64,000 bases of DNA from assembly GCF_958450345.1 (NCBI RefSeq), contig NC_088780.1, forward strand, positions 63,883,533 to 63,947,532, given 5' to 3'. A program made the translations under genes and the position numbers. The stretch is from Calliphora vicina (Eukaryota; Arthropoda; Insecta; Diptera; Calliphoridae). Below, piece after piece: positions 1 to 9,515 of the stretch; position 1 is the stretch's first letter, and each line of letters begins with the position of its first letter. Under the pieces are notes generated by a model that worked only from the letters and a program-made list of their open reading frames with translations, was not told where the DNA came from and searched no databases.

Positions 1-245
1 ATAAAAAGGGTTCCAGGATACTGCCTTGGGGGACTCCAGTTTCAATGGGTTGTGCAGTACTTAAAAAGTCTCCTTCTTTAACCTTAAATGTTCGACCAGT
101 TAAATAACTTCCCAATAGGTTATGTGTGTTTGCGGGTAAATTTTGACTCAATTTGTATATTAATCCATCATGCCATACTTTATCAAACGCTTGAGAAATG
201 TCGATGAAGAGTGCGGAACAATATTTCTTTTCTTCAATTCGTAAT
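1..245 (-). pseudogene. Jockey-like LINE reverse transcriptase fragment
   Basis: Read on the minus strand from about 240 to 1, the translation runs FIDISQAFDKVWHDGL, then a PANTHNLL segment, then GVPQGSIL. These are the conserved finger and palm blocks of jockey-clade reverse transcriptases. The window edge cuts the palm before the catalytic DD motif, so what lies beyond is unknown. No start codon or flanking ORF is visible. It is a different family member from the jockey-like element at 8173-12503, which shares the block order but differs at many residues. Family call is firm; activity is unlikely. Confidence 0.8.
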
Positions 246-355
246 AGGATTCTTATTTATTTGATCTTTAACTGGTATATTTTGAGTTTCCTATAAAATT
301 AGACCTACAGTGAAATCTATTGAAAAGATTTTGCTACTTTTAAACATTTGGAATC

Positions 356-543
356 ATCTATATATATAAAAATTAAATGGTCCATGTATGTAATGTCATC
401 ACGTGAGAACGGCTGGAGCGATTTGGCTTATTTTTTTTTTATTCGATTCGAAATTTTCAGGAGATGGTTTGTAAAAAATTAAGATATTTTATTTGCAAAT
501 AAATAAGAACAGGCTGGTGTGCGTGGGTTGGAGAAACTTGAAG
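356..543 (+). mobile_element. Helitron-like terminal sequence, left part
   Basis: The stretch beginning with a TATATATATA run followed by AATGTCATCACGTGAGAACG and GGCTGGAGCGATTTGGCT resembles the end of widespread insect Helitron/Helentron elements, as I recall them. The hAT copy at 552-1827 interrupts it; similar host sequence (GGCTGGACTAATTA) resumes after 1836. There is no coding content. Assignment rests on recalled consensus features only. Confidence 0.45.
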
Positions 544-551
544 AACACAGC

Positions 552-1827
552 TAGGGTTTGGTCGGGTCGGGAATTCCTGGGAAATTTAAAAATTTTTCCG
601 GGGAAAAACGGGAAATTTAAAATTAATTAAAAATACTTTAATACATTTAAATATAACATCTCTGTTTGATGAATGGCTTGTTCCAAATATTAGTGGAGGT
701 TTAAACCTCATTAAGGATACAGTTGAAGCATTAAGCCGACATTTTGCTATGATGAACACACTTTATGAACAGCTGTTATCTAAAAATTGCAATAAAATGT
801 AAAGTTAATAAACATTTCCTAATAACTTCACAACATAATAATCTAAATTATAATACAAAAAGACAACGTTCATACATACGCCTATTTGACCGCAATGCTC
901 CCTCATCAGTTGAAAGCGATGATGAAGTTTCCGAAATACAAATGGAGGAAAATTTTAAAAACGATTTAGATTATTCAATCAATATTGCAAAAGAAAATCC
1001 TAAACATTTAAAATCAAATGCTGAAAGTCATTTTAAGCAGGAATTAGCTTTATTTGAAGCAAGTAGCAATCGGAGAAAAAAATTAGATTATCTTTATAAT
1101 ACTTTATTAACGATAAAGCCACCACCTGTTTAAAGCGGAAGTTTTCTCAGTGCCTGGAAACTTTGCCACTAAAATAAGAAATCGTCAAATGATTTACTGA
1201 ATGCATTTTGAAAACTCAATTTAAAAAAAAAAAAGAAAAAATAGTTCTATGACGAACATATAACATTATTTATATGAAATAATATCGGTATTCACAATGT
1301 AGAGTACTTTCTCTAGCAAAGTAGCAAAAGACCAGTTTAGCAGAAACCAAAAACAAAATGCATTAGATTTACACTTTTTAAACTACATACAAACATATAT
1401 GATGTAATTTTGTTTTGTAAATGAATTAAATTTTATTTTAAAATATATTTAATATAAAAAATATAATAAAAAATATGTATAACAGAAAAATTAAAAAAAT
1501 TAAGCTAAAAACTGCATTACAAATGCAATTAAAATATTGATCGACAATTCACAATTCATAAAGGTACATTCACAATTTATAAAATTGTGTGACACTTAAT
1601 TGCTCTTTTGCTCTATTACCAGGTCAAGAGCTCTACATCATGAATATCGCTAATATTTAATTTTATGGTAACAAATGTTCTCCAAATATTTTATCCAACA
1701 TTTTTTTTTTATTTTATGTTAGTAGAATTGAATTGTAATATATTGTTTTTCATTTTCTTTTAAAACAATTAAATTTTTCATTCCCGTTTCCCGGGAAATA
1801 AAATTATCCGGGAAACCCCAAACCCTA
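552..1827 (+). mobile_element. Degenerate hAT element, TAGGGTTTGG termini
   Basis: The left end reads TAGGGTTTGG and the right end CCAAACCCTA, so the termini are inverted. They are flanked by AACACAGC (544-551) and GACACAGC (1828-1835), an 8-bp duplication with one mismatch, as expected for hAT. Subterminal C/G-rich motifs such as CCCGGGAAAT occur at both ends. The interior holds remains of a transposase. Length is about 1.28 kb, well short of a full hAT transposon, so it is an internally deleted and decayed copy. Confidence 0.8.
661..1215 (+). pseudogene. hAT transposase C-terminal relic
   Basis: Three pieces in shifting frames recall the C-terminal half of hAT transposases. Around 661-770 there is an LIKDTVEALSRHFA segment. 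At 765-1133 there is a 122-codon ORF ending in a TLLTIKPPPV segment. At about 1140-1190, in another frame, VFSVPGNFATKIRNRQ matches the hAT dimerisation block (usually S-V-A-G-x-x-x-T-x-x-R-x-R). At least two frame changes and a stop after PPPV break the reading. The N-terminal BED finger and most catalytic residues are absent. Not functional. Confidence 0.65.
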
Positions 1828-1835
1828 GACACAGC

Positions 1836-2120
1836 AGGCCTAATCTAGATGGAAGAATGCCAATTTAACCAAAACAACCATGAATAAAAAATTTTTCGTT
1901 CGTCACCGGCTGGACTAATTATATAATAATTATTAGATATAAGATTTGAACCACTTATTGTTAGTACATTAAATAATGAAGATACAATAAGAAAATGAAA
2001 ATGAAAAAAAAATACGAATTTTCATTTACTTACGATTCCAACTGTCGCATTTTATATTTCTATACTAGATGTTGTATGTAAAATTCATAAATTACCAATT
2101 GGAGAACGAACAAGTAGAAT
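1836..2120. other. No gene seen; Helitron-like remnant then AT-rich sequence
   Basis: The first 90 bases continue the Helitron-like sequence interrupted at 551. The rest is AT-rich, with the splice-donor-like end of the THAP exon at its right edge. I see no ORF or promoter. Confidence 0.4.
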
Positions 2121-2124
2121 AAAC

Positions 2125-2352
2125 TTACATTGGTTGAACGGAAGGAACAGCATCATATACCAAGTTCAAACACTGACCGCTTTTAATAAAATGTGATGAA
2201 GAAAAATGGTCCATACACACATGAGCAGGTGTCGGGAGTTGCATCTTGCAAGCCTCCATCCACTTTTGTCGTCTCCTCTCCTCCGTAGGGACAATGAAAA
2301 AGCTTTACTTTCCTTTTTTTGCAATTTTCTTGCAAATTGGACACCGTTTCAT
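2125..2352 (-). pseudogene. THAP zinc-finger domain exon with one in-frame stop
   Basis: On the minus strand from the ATG at 2352 the translation begins MKRCPICKKIAKKGK, then hits a TAA, and continues in the same frame as SFFIVPTEERRR, QKWMEACKMQLP, VCMDHFSSSHF and AVPS. This fits the THAP domain: C-x2-C near the N terminus, the invariant W, the C-x2-H pair (VCMDH) and the AVPS end. THAP domains bind DNA in host regulators and in P-element-type transposases. The segment ends at ATGTAAGT, so GTAAGT could be a splice donor and 2127 an exon end rather than a stop. No downstream exon is recognisable. The internal TAA argues for a pseudogene or a different splice start; both remain open. Confidence 0.6.
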
Positions 2353-2409
2353 AATTTGTAAATATGAAAACCACACAAAACACACAACATTTAAATTTTT
2401 TCAAACCAC

Positions 2410-2480
2410 ACAAACACACAAAATTTAAATTTATTTGTAATAAAAACAACAAAGTTAAATTTCTTCACTTATCTACACAG
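2410..2480. repeat. Minisatellite unit, left part of a split array
   Basis: The motif TAATAAAAACAACA...AAATTTCTTCACTTATC occurs here once and three more times at 7276-7500 in the same orientation, with 4.8 kb of transposon sequence between. The simplest reading is one short array split by later insertions. Confidence 0.5.
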
Positions 2481-2499
2481 AAAAAAGAAATTCATAATT

Positions 2500-2674
2500 G
2501 GAATGAATTTTGTAATAAATATTAGCTTTGTTCAATAACTAAAAGTTGTTACTAGTTAGTAACAATTGTTACTGGAAAAGCGTTCATTAACTCAAAAAAC
2601 TTGCAAGTAGAGAAAACATCAAGAGCGTATACATTTTAGAGAGTGTTCTCTCGTTGCAAACTATTACAAGTTCT
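2500..2674 (+). mobile_element. MITE, left part (interrupted by hAT 2683-5938)
   Basis: The motifs TACTGGAAAAGCGTTCATTA and CTCTCGTTGCAA recur at 6127-6240 and, with variation, at 48952-49357. This part and 5947-6245 are the two halves of one element interrupted by the hAT. Exact outer ends are not clear. Confidence 0.5.
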
Positions 2675-2692
2675 ATTTTGAACAGTGTAGCC

Positions 2693-2826
2693 AGATGTGG
2701 GGATTTGTCCCCAATTTGGGGATTTCAAGATTTTTTTGGGGACAGAATTTCGTGGGGAGGGATTTGGGGATTTTAACAAAATTTGGGGATTTACATCCAT
2801 TTTTGGGGATTTTACATTTTTAGACA
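2693..2826 (+). repeat. Subterminal TTTGGGGATTTT repeats
   Basis: About six imperfect copies of a 10-18 bp G4-containing motif, all on the plus strand, occupy the left subterminal region of the hAT. hAT transposases commonly bind arrays of short subterminal repeats, so this may be the binding region; that role is inferred. Confidence 0.6.
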
Positions 2827-3243
2827 TTAGCGGTATTCACAATGTAGAGTACTTGGCCCAGTAATAAAACAGAAGAGCTATTTATTGACAAACATTTCAA
2901 TTTCTAATCTATTTGGTTTTATATTTTGTTTAAATAATCATATTTTATTTCTTTCATTTCTACAGAATTTGATGAAAAACACAAAAATTTTTGATTTTTC
3001 GTTTCCAGGACACTACTTTGATAATAAAAAAAATTAAAAAAGGATTTCATCAAAAGTTCACAGATATTAAATTGTTTTAAATTCTTGCTAAACACAGAAA
3101 GCTGAATCATTCTCTAGGAGCCAATTTTTGACTTCGTATTTAAAAAAATGTCAAAAAATTTCAGAAACATCCTCAAATTCAGAATTTATTCTAAAAAAAA
3201 GTTTTCAATGATGTTCGTCAACTTATCGTCGACCTGTAACTTA

Positions 3244-3394
3244 AGCTGGCCACACACGGTTGATTTGTGATTATGATTTGTTCGTGTTCGACATCTTGTT
3301 ACTTGTTAATTTGGATGTGCGCAATAAAAATCACAAGTAATTGAAAATTTTCAATCACAAATCAGGCGAACAAATCATTCCGTGTGGGCCAGCT
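3244..3394. mobile_element. 151-bp PIF/Harbinger-type MITE
   Basis: Ends are AGCTGGCCACACACGG and CCGTGTGGGCCAGCT, flanked by TTA on both sides (3241-3243 and 3395-3397). A 3-bp TWA duplication is typical of PIF/Harbinger. The related hAT at 55495-57375 carries the same neighbourhood (CTGTAACTCAGTCAG near 57160) without the insertion, which acts as an empty site. Confidence 0.85.
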
Positions 3395-3929
3395 TTAGTC
3401 AGTTTTTGTCCGACTTTATATTTTTCAACGGGTTTGGAAAGAAAACTGATTACGTTTTAAAATACCGTGTATCTTTTGATACATTTGTAAGTTATAAGTA
3501 TTGTTTTTGTTAAGAATATCTAAAAAAAAAAAACAAAATTTGATTTTAATAGCATTTCAATACTTATTTTGATATGAAAGCTTATACCAATGCATTGATA
3601 TACATTTTTATTGCAATGTATAAAGAAAATTTTGTTCTTAACATGTCTTCTGTATATGTATATGAAAACTATTTGTGTTGAATTTTATTTGAGTTTGAAA
3701 TATTTTTAAGAAATCTATACTCATTAAAATGATTTTCGGAAGTGGGCATTATATGGCAAATTTGGTGAGGCAGGTTCGGCATATATAAAACTTATTTTTG
3801 CTGAATTTGTTTTTTATGTCTATATAACTAAGATATTTATGACAGCTTAACTATTTTCAGATAGGGCAATCGTATGGGGGCTATGAGAAATGATGTACCC
3901 ATTCTAATCAAATTCAATAGGCTTCGTCC

Positions 3930-4442
3930 CACAAAGTATACAGAGGCGTCACGAGACAGAAAATAATATAGTTCTATATTTGTTTCATTTTTAGTAACTG
4001 CCCTTTTCATTTTGTTTTAGTCTTAATTTTCTGCCGCAAAAATTCAATTTCTTTCCGATTTAGTTTGATGCAATCATTTATTTTTGTAATATTTCACTTT
4101 TAATTGCCATTGTACATGTGGAGTTTTATTTTGCAAATGTAAAAAACAACTAAGAATTTTGTTTCATTTAAATTTACACGTAAACAATACACACATTTTT
4201 ATAATTTTCCATTTTAAAAAATTTTGTGCCACAGACTACGAAAAAATTGTCTTACAAATTTATTTGTTTGTTTTGTTCACATTTCTTTGTCTACCAAATT
4301 CATGTTGTATATAGCGTTTTGCTTTAACACATCACTGATATTGTAGTACAAAATATATTGCTATCTCTTTTTATGAGAACTGCCCTAACATCTGATTTGG
4401 CGTTTTTTAAACGTCAAATTTGACACTCCTGTATATTCTGTG
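3930..4442. mobile_element. 513-bp MITE, CACAAAGTATACAG family, copy 1
   Basis: Starts CACAAAGTATACAGAGGCGT and ends with the diverged inverse CTGTATATTCTGTG. It is flanked by a perfect 8-bp duplication CTTCGTCC (3922-3929, 4443-4450). A near-identical 513-bp copy lies at 61493-62005, and shorter relatives lie at 50596-50818 and 63129-63401. No coding capacity. The 8-bp duplication suggests hAT-type mobilisation. Confidence 0.85.
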
Positions 4443-5946
4443 CTTCGTCCTTGGGGCAATACAAGAGCTTGTACCAAATTATCTTTGAAATTGCGACCTG
4501 TAGTTTGATTAGAAGGTTTACATGGACGGACGGACATCGCAAAATCGACTCAGAAAGTGATCCAGAACATATTGGTATACTTTAAGGTGGGTATTGGGAC
4601 AATATTTTTACACGTTGCAAACATCAGCTCTAACTCAATATACCCTTCTTTGGAACTTTTTTCGAAAAAGTTTAATAACTTTTGCAAATATAAACCGATT
4701 TTGACAAGTAATGTTTATTTCTATATATTCTATTGTCTTTAAAACACTGTGTAAAAAATAGGTTTTCATAGAAAAAAATTAAAATAACTTTGTTGAATTT
4801 GAAAAACGACGAAAAAAATATGCAAAATGTGTGAGTTAGAGGTACTAAAGTACTACTTAAAAAAGTTTTTTCAAAATAACTCAAAATTTTGAGGAAGTTT
4901 CAAAATCTTTGAAAACGGTTTTAGTATTCCCTCACCTAGGCCTACAACCACCATTGGGTCGCTTTTCAAGTTCTGACAGAAAGTTTTATTTTGTAGCAGT
5001 GTTATCTTTAAGTTCTATTTTAATACGACAATGAGTTTTTCAGTGCTTTTTTTAAAATATACTTAAATGGATTCCACTTCCGATGCGGTGAAAGTATGGC
5101 TTATTTTGTCCATTTTTTACAAAATATACTTTCTTTTTCTGGAATAAAAAATCGAATATTATAAAGCTCTTGATTTCTCAAGGAGTTATAAAAACTAATT
5201 CATACAAAAATCGGATAAACATCAAGAATTCTTTGGCAGGTTTCAAAGTAAAATGACATCTTCCAAACAACTTGTTCCAAAATCGATGAATCAACATTTT
5301 GAAAACTGACAATGAAGTAAATAGATGTAAAAATGCTTGTCGTATGTTATTATGCCAGATTGCAACTTTAGTTTGTTAAACTCAATGTTTACGCCAAAAC
5401 AACACTTAGCGATTTTCCTAATTTCCTTGCAATTCCTATTTTCCTCAATATATACTAATGCAGAATGCTATGTGTTGCAGTATAATTCCACATGTCATTA
5501 CGTACTAAATTAAACATCAAGGGTCGTAAATACTTCTTTTAGCGAGAGATACAAATCTAACTCTAACCTGTTCACATCGCTGTATTACTCCTACTTCTTC
5601 TACTTGGTAAGAATCCATCCTTCAAGCAATTGAATAAATAATTCGAAAATATCCTAATTATTTTGTTTTATTTCTTTCCTTTTTTCCATATTTATTTGTG
5701 AAATTGTTCTGAGTAACAAAATCTAAACGATTTTGTTTCGGCTCAGAGAGTTTGAACATCTCTTCCAATTATCCAGCCCTTTCCCCCATCATCCAGCTTT
5801 TCAGCTCAACATTTGATTACAATTCATATTACAAAAGAAATATAATATTATAAAGTTCAATATTTAAAATTAAATTTATCCTTAAATAATAAAAATTTCA
5901 GATTGGGGACATAAGGTAAACTTTGTCTGGCAACACTGATTTTGAA

Positions 5947-6245
5947 CTCGTAATAGTTAGCAGCTTATATTTCATATGTTTTGTGTTATGTTTATTTATT
6001 TACAATTTTGTTTTTGTGGTGAAAAAATATCAAAAAAAAGAATTTTCAATAAAATTGAAGAAAATGTGAGTATTTATACATTTTAAAAGGAATAAAATAA
6101 GAAAATTGTGTGTATAAAACAATTTTTACTGGAAAAGCGTTCATTTACTTTTTACTAATTTTGAGAATTTAAGAAAGTAATTTTGTAAATTTTGATTTTA
6201 CTCTCTCGTTGCAAGTATTTACTGGGAAAGTAAATGAACAGACCT
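5947..6245 (+). mobile_element. MITE, right part (interrupted by hAT)
   Basis: This is the continuation of the element at 2500-2674. It has two copies of a TTTACTGG(A/G)AAAG motif (near 6127 and 6222) and the CTCTCTCGTTGCAAG motif shared with 48952-49357. Joining the flanks of the hAT would restore a near-palindrome, so the hAT landed at the centre of an inverted repeat. Confidence 0.5.
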
Positions 6246-6473
6246 ATTATTAATCCAACATGACTTTTTTTTTCCCACTTTTTCATTCAGAATAAGAACA
6301 TGTTCATAAATATTATAAAATTGTTCATGACGGAAATTTTTGCTTTTTTCCATAAATTTAATAATATTTTATAATAAATTGCATTATCTAATGAATATTT
6401 TAAGATGAATCAACAATATCTGAAATTTAAAAAAATATCATTAAACATAATAAAATATCCATAAACATTAAGC
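6246..6473. other. AT-rich spacer, no gene seen
   Basis: Runs of A/T with no ORF of note. The last bases hold the left copy of the 13-bp duplication flanking the next element. Confidence 0.4.
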
Positions 6474-6486
6474 ATATCATCCCATA

Positions 6487-7014
6487 TTTTCCGCCCAATT
6501 GCGGATAATAATTCGGACATTACCATCTATGATGGTGCCCGATTTATTATCTGCCTGTGGGAAGCATAGCTGAATGCTACCGGACGCGTCACAGGTTGCG
6601 GATAGTGGTACGTCCCACAGATATGTGGGGTAGCTGCTTTATGCAGTCGCGGACAATCAGCGGTTTCGAGAGTAGAGTCTCAGAGGGATACCGGGTTGCA
6701 CCGGTCTCCACCTAAATTCTGAGTGTCAATGATACTCGAAATGACATGGCGAGTCATTGGCGCCATCCAAAACCATTAGCTACTGCAGGGTGTGTCGATT
6801 TGGTACAGCTGCAAGCGGGCGTCTGTTCTTGCATCAAGCGGCTCGCTATATAAATGTGTTCGGATGTTCTCCGTGCCTGTCTGGTAGGCTTAGCTAGCAG
6901 CCCTAGCACCAGTCTAGGATGCTTTAGCCCAATCCGCTAATCATCCGAAGCTTAAATGATTAATGAAACCGTAACTACGGCCCTATGCTCCTTATAGGAA
7001 CAACAGGAATTAAT
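6487..7014. mobile_element. 528-bp retroposed block with 13-bp target duplication
   Basis: A block clearly richer in G and C than its surroundings is flanked by ATATCATCCCATA at 6474-6486 and again at 7015-7027. A 13-bp duplication of this kind is typical of LINE-mediated retroposition, so this is a SINE-like element or a fragment of a structured LINE untranslated region. It has several short palindromes (for example TGGTGCCCGATTTATTATCTG facing CAATTGCGGATAATAATTCG). I find no poly(A) tail and no clear RNA polymerase III box A/B pair. Orientation and family are unknown. Confidence 0.65.
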
Positions 7015-7027
7015 ATATCATCCCATA

Positions 7028-7275
7028 AACAAATGTAATAAATTTCGTGCATATTTTCTCATTTTGTTGCTGAAAATCATAAAAATAAATAAAAAATGTT
7101 TAAAGGAAAATTTCAAACATTTTTCAATAACATAAAAATATACATATGTAAATGAAATTTAAATTGAAATTATATTTTTCAAGCCTTCTAGATTTAATAT
7201 GAAAACATAAAATATGAAAAAAATCTTAATATTTAAAAAATTATGAATTTATGTTGAAACTTTTTTCTGTATACA
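7028..7275. other. AT-rich spacer, no gene seen
   Basis: A low-complexity A/T sequence between the retroposed block and the resumed minisatellite. Nothing codes here. Confidence 0.35.
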
Positions 7276-7500
7276 CAAAATTTAAATTTGTTCACTTTTA
7301 TATTTATCTGTAATAAAAACAACACAAAGTTTAATTTCTTCACTTATCCACAAAAAACACAATATTTATTTGTAATAAAAACAACACAAACTTTTTCTTC
7401 ACTTATCCACACAAAGCATTAAAATTTTTCCACTTTTATATTTATTTATAACCAAAACAACACAAAGTTTAATTTTTTCATAAATCAAAACAAATATCGC
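7276..7500. repeat. Minisatellite, right part of the split array
   Basis: Three imperfect units of about 60-85 bp share TAATAAAAACAACACAAA and TTCTTCACTTATCCAC. They match the unit at 2410-2480. Confidence 0.6.
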
Positions 7501-7649
7501 AACAAATTTGACAGCAAAAATGTTTGGTTTAAGTTGTCAAAAATTGCAACGTAAACAATTTTGACAGATCGAACCACAAAAAATAGTCAGCTGTTCTACT
7601 GATTAAGTCCCTACTTTATTAAGTCCCATTTTACAATGCACACTGTTTT

Positions 7650-8040
7650 TTTTGGCATAAAGTTTAATTTAAAAGCAATTGAATGGAAATTTGGTGTTTA
7701 TACATTTTTTATACTCCCCAGATGACTTGCCAAGTTTCATATGATTTGGGGCACAATTTCATATAGCTGCTATATAGCCGATCTGGCCGATTTCCCCAAC
7801 TTGTTTCTTTATAAAGCTATTGAAGTGAAATTTGATTTGCATAAATTTTTTTCATATGATTTGCGGCACTACTTCATATAGCTTTCATATAGCCATTCTT
7901 ACCGATTTGGCCCAACTTTTTTGTTTATAAAGCTATTGAAGTGAAATTTGAAATTTTTTATGTTCCTAAGATGACCTACCAAGTTTCATATGATTTGGAG
8001 CACTATTTCATATAGCTGCCATATAACCGATCTGGCCGAC
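7650..8040 (+). repeat. Three degenerate tandem units
   Basis: The motif TCATATGATTTG, then TTCATATAGCT and ATAGCCGATCTGGCCGA, occurs at about 7737, 7852 and 7986, a spacing of 115 and 134 bp. A TTTATAAAGCTATTGAAGTG segment lies between units. Function unknown. Confidence 0.6.
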
Positions 8041-8593
8041 AGGAAATACCATTGTGTATAGAAATACAAAAAAAAATATATATACAAAGATAAGTAACAG
8101 CGAATGGACGCTAATCAAATACTTAGTAATATATTTAAAATTAATTTTTACATCCAAAAATAAATTGTCGTTTTGTTAATGATCTTAAATAAAGAGTGTA
8201 GTTTTGTGTTATTGTGTATGAGTTTCTCTTACTCTCCATCAAGTGAAAGGAGGCTCAGCAGCAATGAGAAAAATGCATACATTGTTGTGAGCTCTCCATA
8301 CAACAATAAAAATACATATGATCCAAAAGATCACAAGAACTATTTAAGTGTAAGAACAACAACAAACGAGAGATCTCCAGTCTCTAGTGCGCCAAAACAA
8401 AACAATTGTGCAGAAGACAACATAAAAGAAAATATAGAAAAACAAACAACAACTCAAATGGTTGATGAAAATAGTAATGCTACTGTGATCAATGTCACAA
8501 ATAGTAGTATTGATAATATTAACTTTATAAGAACCGGCGATGAAAACCAATTAAGATCAATGCTGAAAAATACTGGCGCCAGTATTCCTGCGC

Positions 8594-9114
8594 GGTGACG
8601 TGAAATAAGGCCATATGTAATAAGGTCATATGGCCTTATTACACATTGTGTTGAGAAATAAGACCATATGACTTTATTACCACCGTGGGAGTGAAATAAA
8701 GTCATAATAAATTATTATTGGCCAAAGTGGAAATAAAGCCATAACAGTGTAAAATTGCTTGTTATAATTACATAAATATGTATAGTTATTTTAGAGTGGC
8801 AGACAGTGCCGCGACAAAAAAAAATATTTTATAATCATTTGCAAGAAAGGCTTCGCTAAATAAAGCCTTTCTTGTAAATAAATTATTAAAAAATACTTTT
8901 TTTTTGGAGTGATGTTCTTTAATTTTTGATTGAACTTTCTTCTTTTGTCAAATTAAATAAATCATTTAAGCAAACAAACAATTTTCTAAGATGCAGTAAT
9001 AATAGCTTTATTTCACTTCTACCATGGGAAATAAGGCCATATGGTCTTATTTCCCAACTAGTTGAGCAATAGAGCCATATGGCCTTATTGCCTATGGCCT
9101 TATTTCACTGCACC
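8594..9114. mobile_element. 521-bp MITE with GGCCATATGGCC palindromes
   Basis: Ends are GGTGACGTGAAATAAGG and CCTTATTTCACTGCACC. Flanks TTCCTGCGC (8585-8593) and TTCCTGTGC (9115-9123) form a 9-bp duplication with one C/T difference. Multiple AATAAGGCCATATG palindromes sit near both ends. A 9-bp duplication with GG termini fits Mutator-like or Merlin-type elements; I cannot choose. Its insertion broke the LINE ORF1. Confidence 0.75.
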
Positions 9115-9198
9115 TTCCTGTGCATACAGGAATCAACGAAGGTAAGAAGACCTTTATATGCTTAATATAGGGCTTCTAACTTTCCAAGCCTTCCTGAT

Positions 9199-9414
9199 GC
9201 TTCTAGTGCTCAATATGGAAGTATCATAAAAAACAATAATCAAAATAAATCGTATGCCCATACGACAAAAGAGGGTTCAGTTATCCAAATGAAAACAAAC
9301 AATGGTGCTTCTAGTGCTCAATATAGAGGTATCATAAATGATAATTATCAAAACAAACTGTATGCCAATTCGACAAATGAGGGTTCAGTTACCCAAATGA
9401 AAAGAATCAATGGA
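9199..9414 (+). repeat. 108-bp tandem duplication inside LINE ORF1
   Basis: Two adjacent units of 36 codons preserve the frame: both read GASSAQY...NKxYAxxTxEGSVxQMK. The units differ at several residues, so the duplication is not recent. Confidence 0.75.
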
Positions 9415-9515
9415 AATAATCCCCATTATTTTCATATACACATGCGTTAAAAGAGGGTGTACCAGTACCCGACACTAACTCTCAAAGCTCTATTGAGAAT
9501 TTAATTCAAACAAAA

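Larger units (their letters stand above)
2683..5938 (+). mobile_element. 3.26-kb non-autonomous hAT element
   Basis: The left end starts CAGTGTAGCCAGATG and the right end finishes TCTGGCAACACTG. Both sides carry a perfect 8-bp duplication, ATTTTGAA (2675-2682 and 5939-5946). The left 140 bases repeat a TTTGGGGATTTT-like motif about six times. The interior has no transposase-like ORF. It contains a 151-bp Harbinger-type MITE (3244-3394) and a 513-bp MITE (3930-4442). Blocks at 3400-3640 and 4860-4990 recur inverted inside the hAT at 55495-57375, so the two are diverged relatives. Confidence 0.85.

Noticed and set aside
4557..4884. Overlapping 61- and 70-codon ORFs
   Set aside because: Low-complexity, no domain, inside a non-coding hAT element.
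8596..8705. Minus-strand ORF over 8454-8705
   Set aside because: Spans the left end of a MITE and LINE ORF1 on the opposite strand; a shadow frame.
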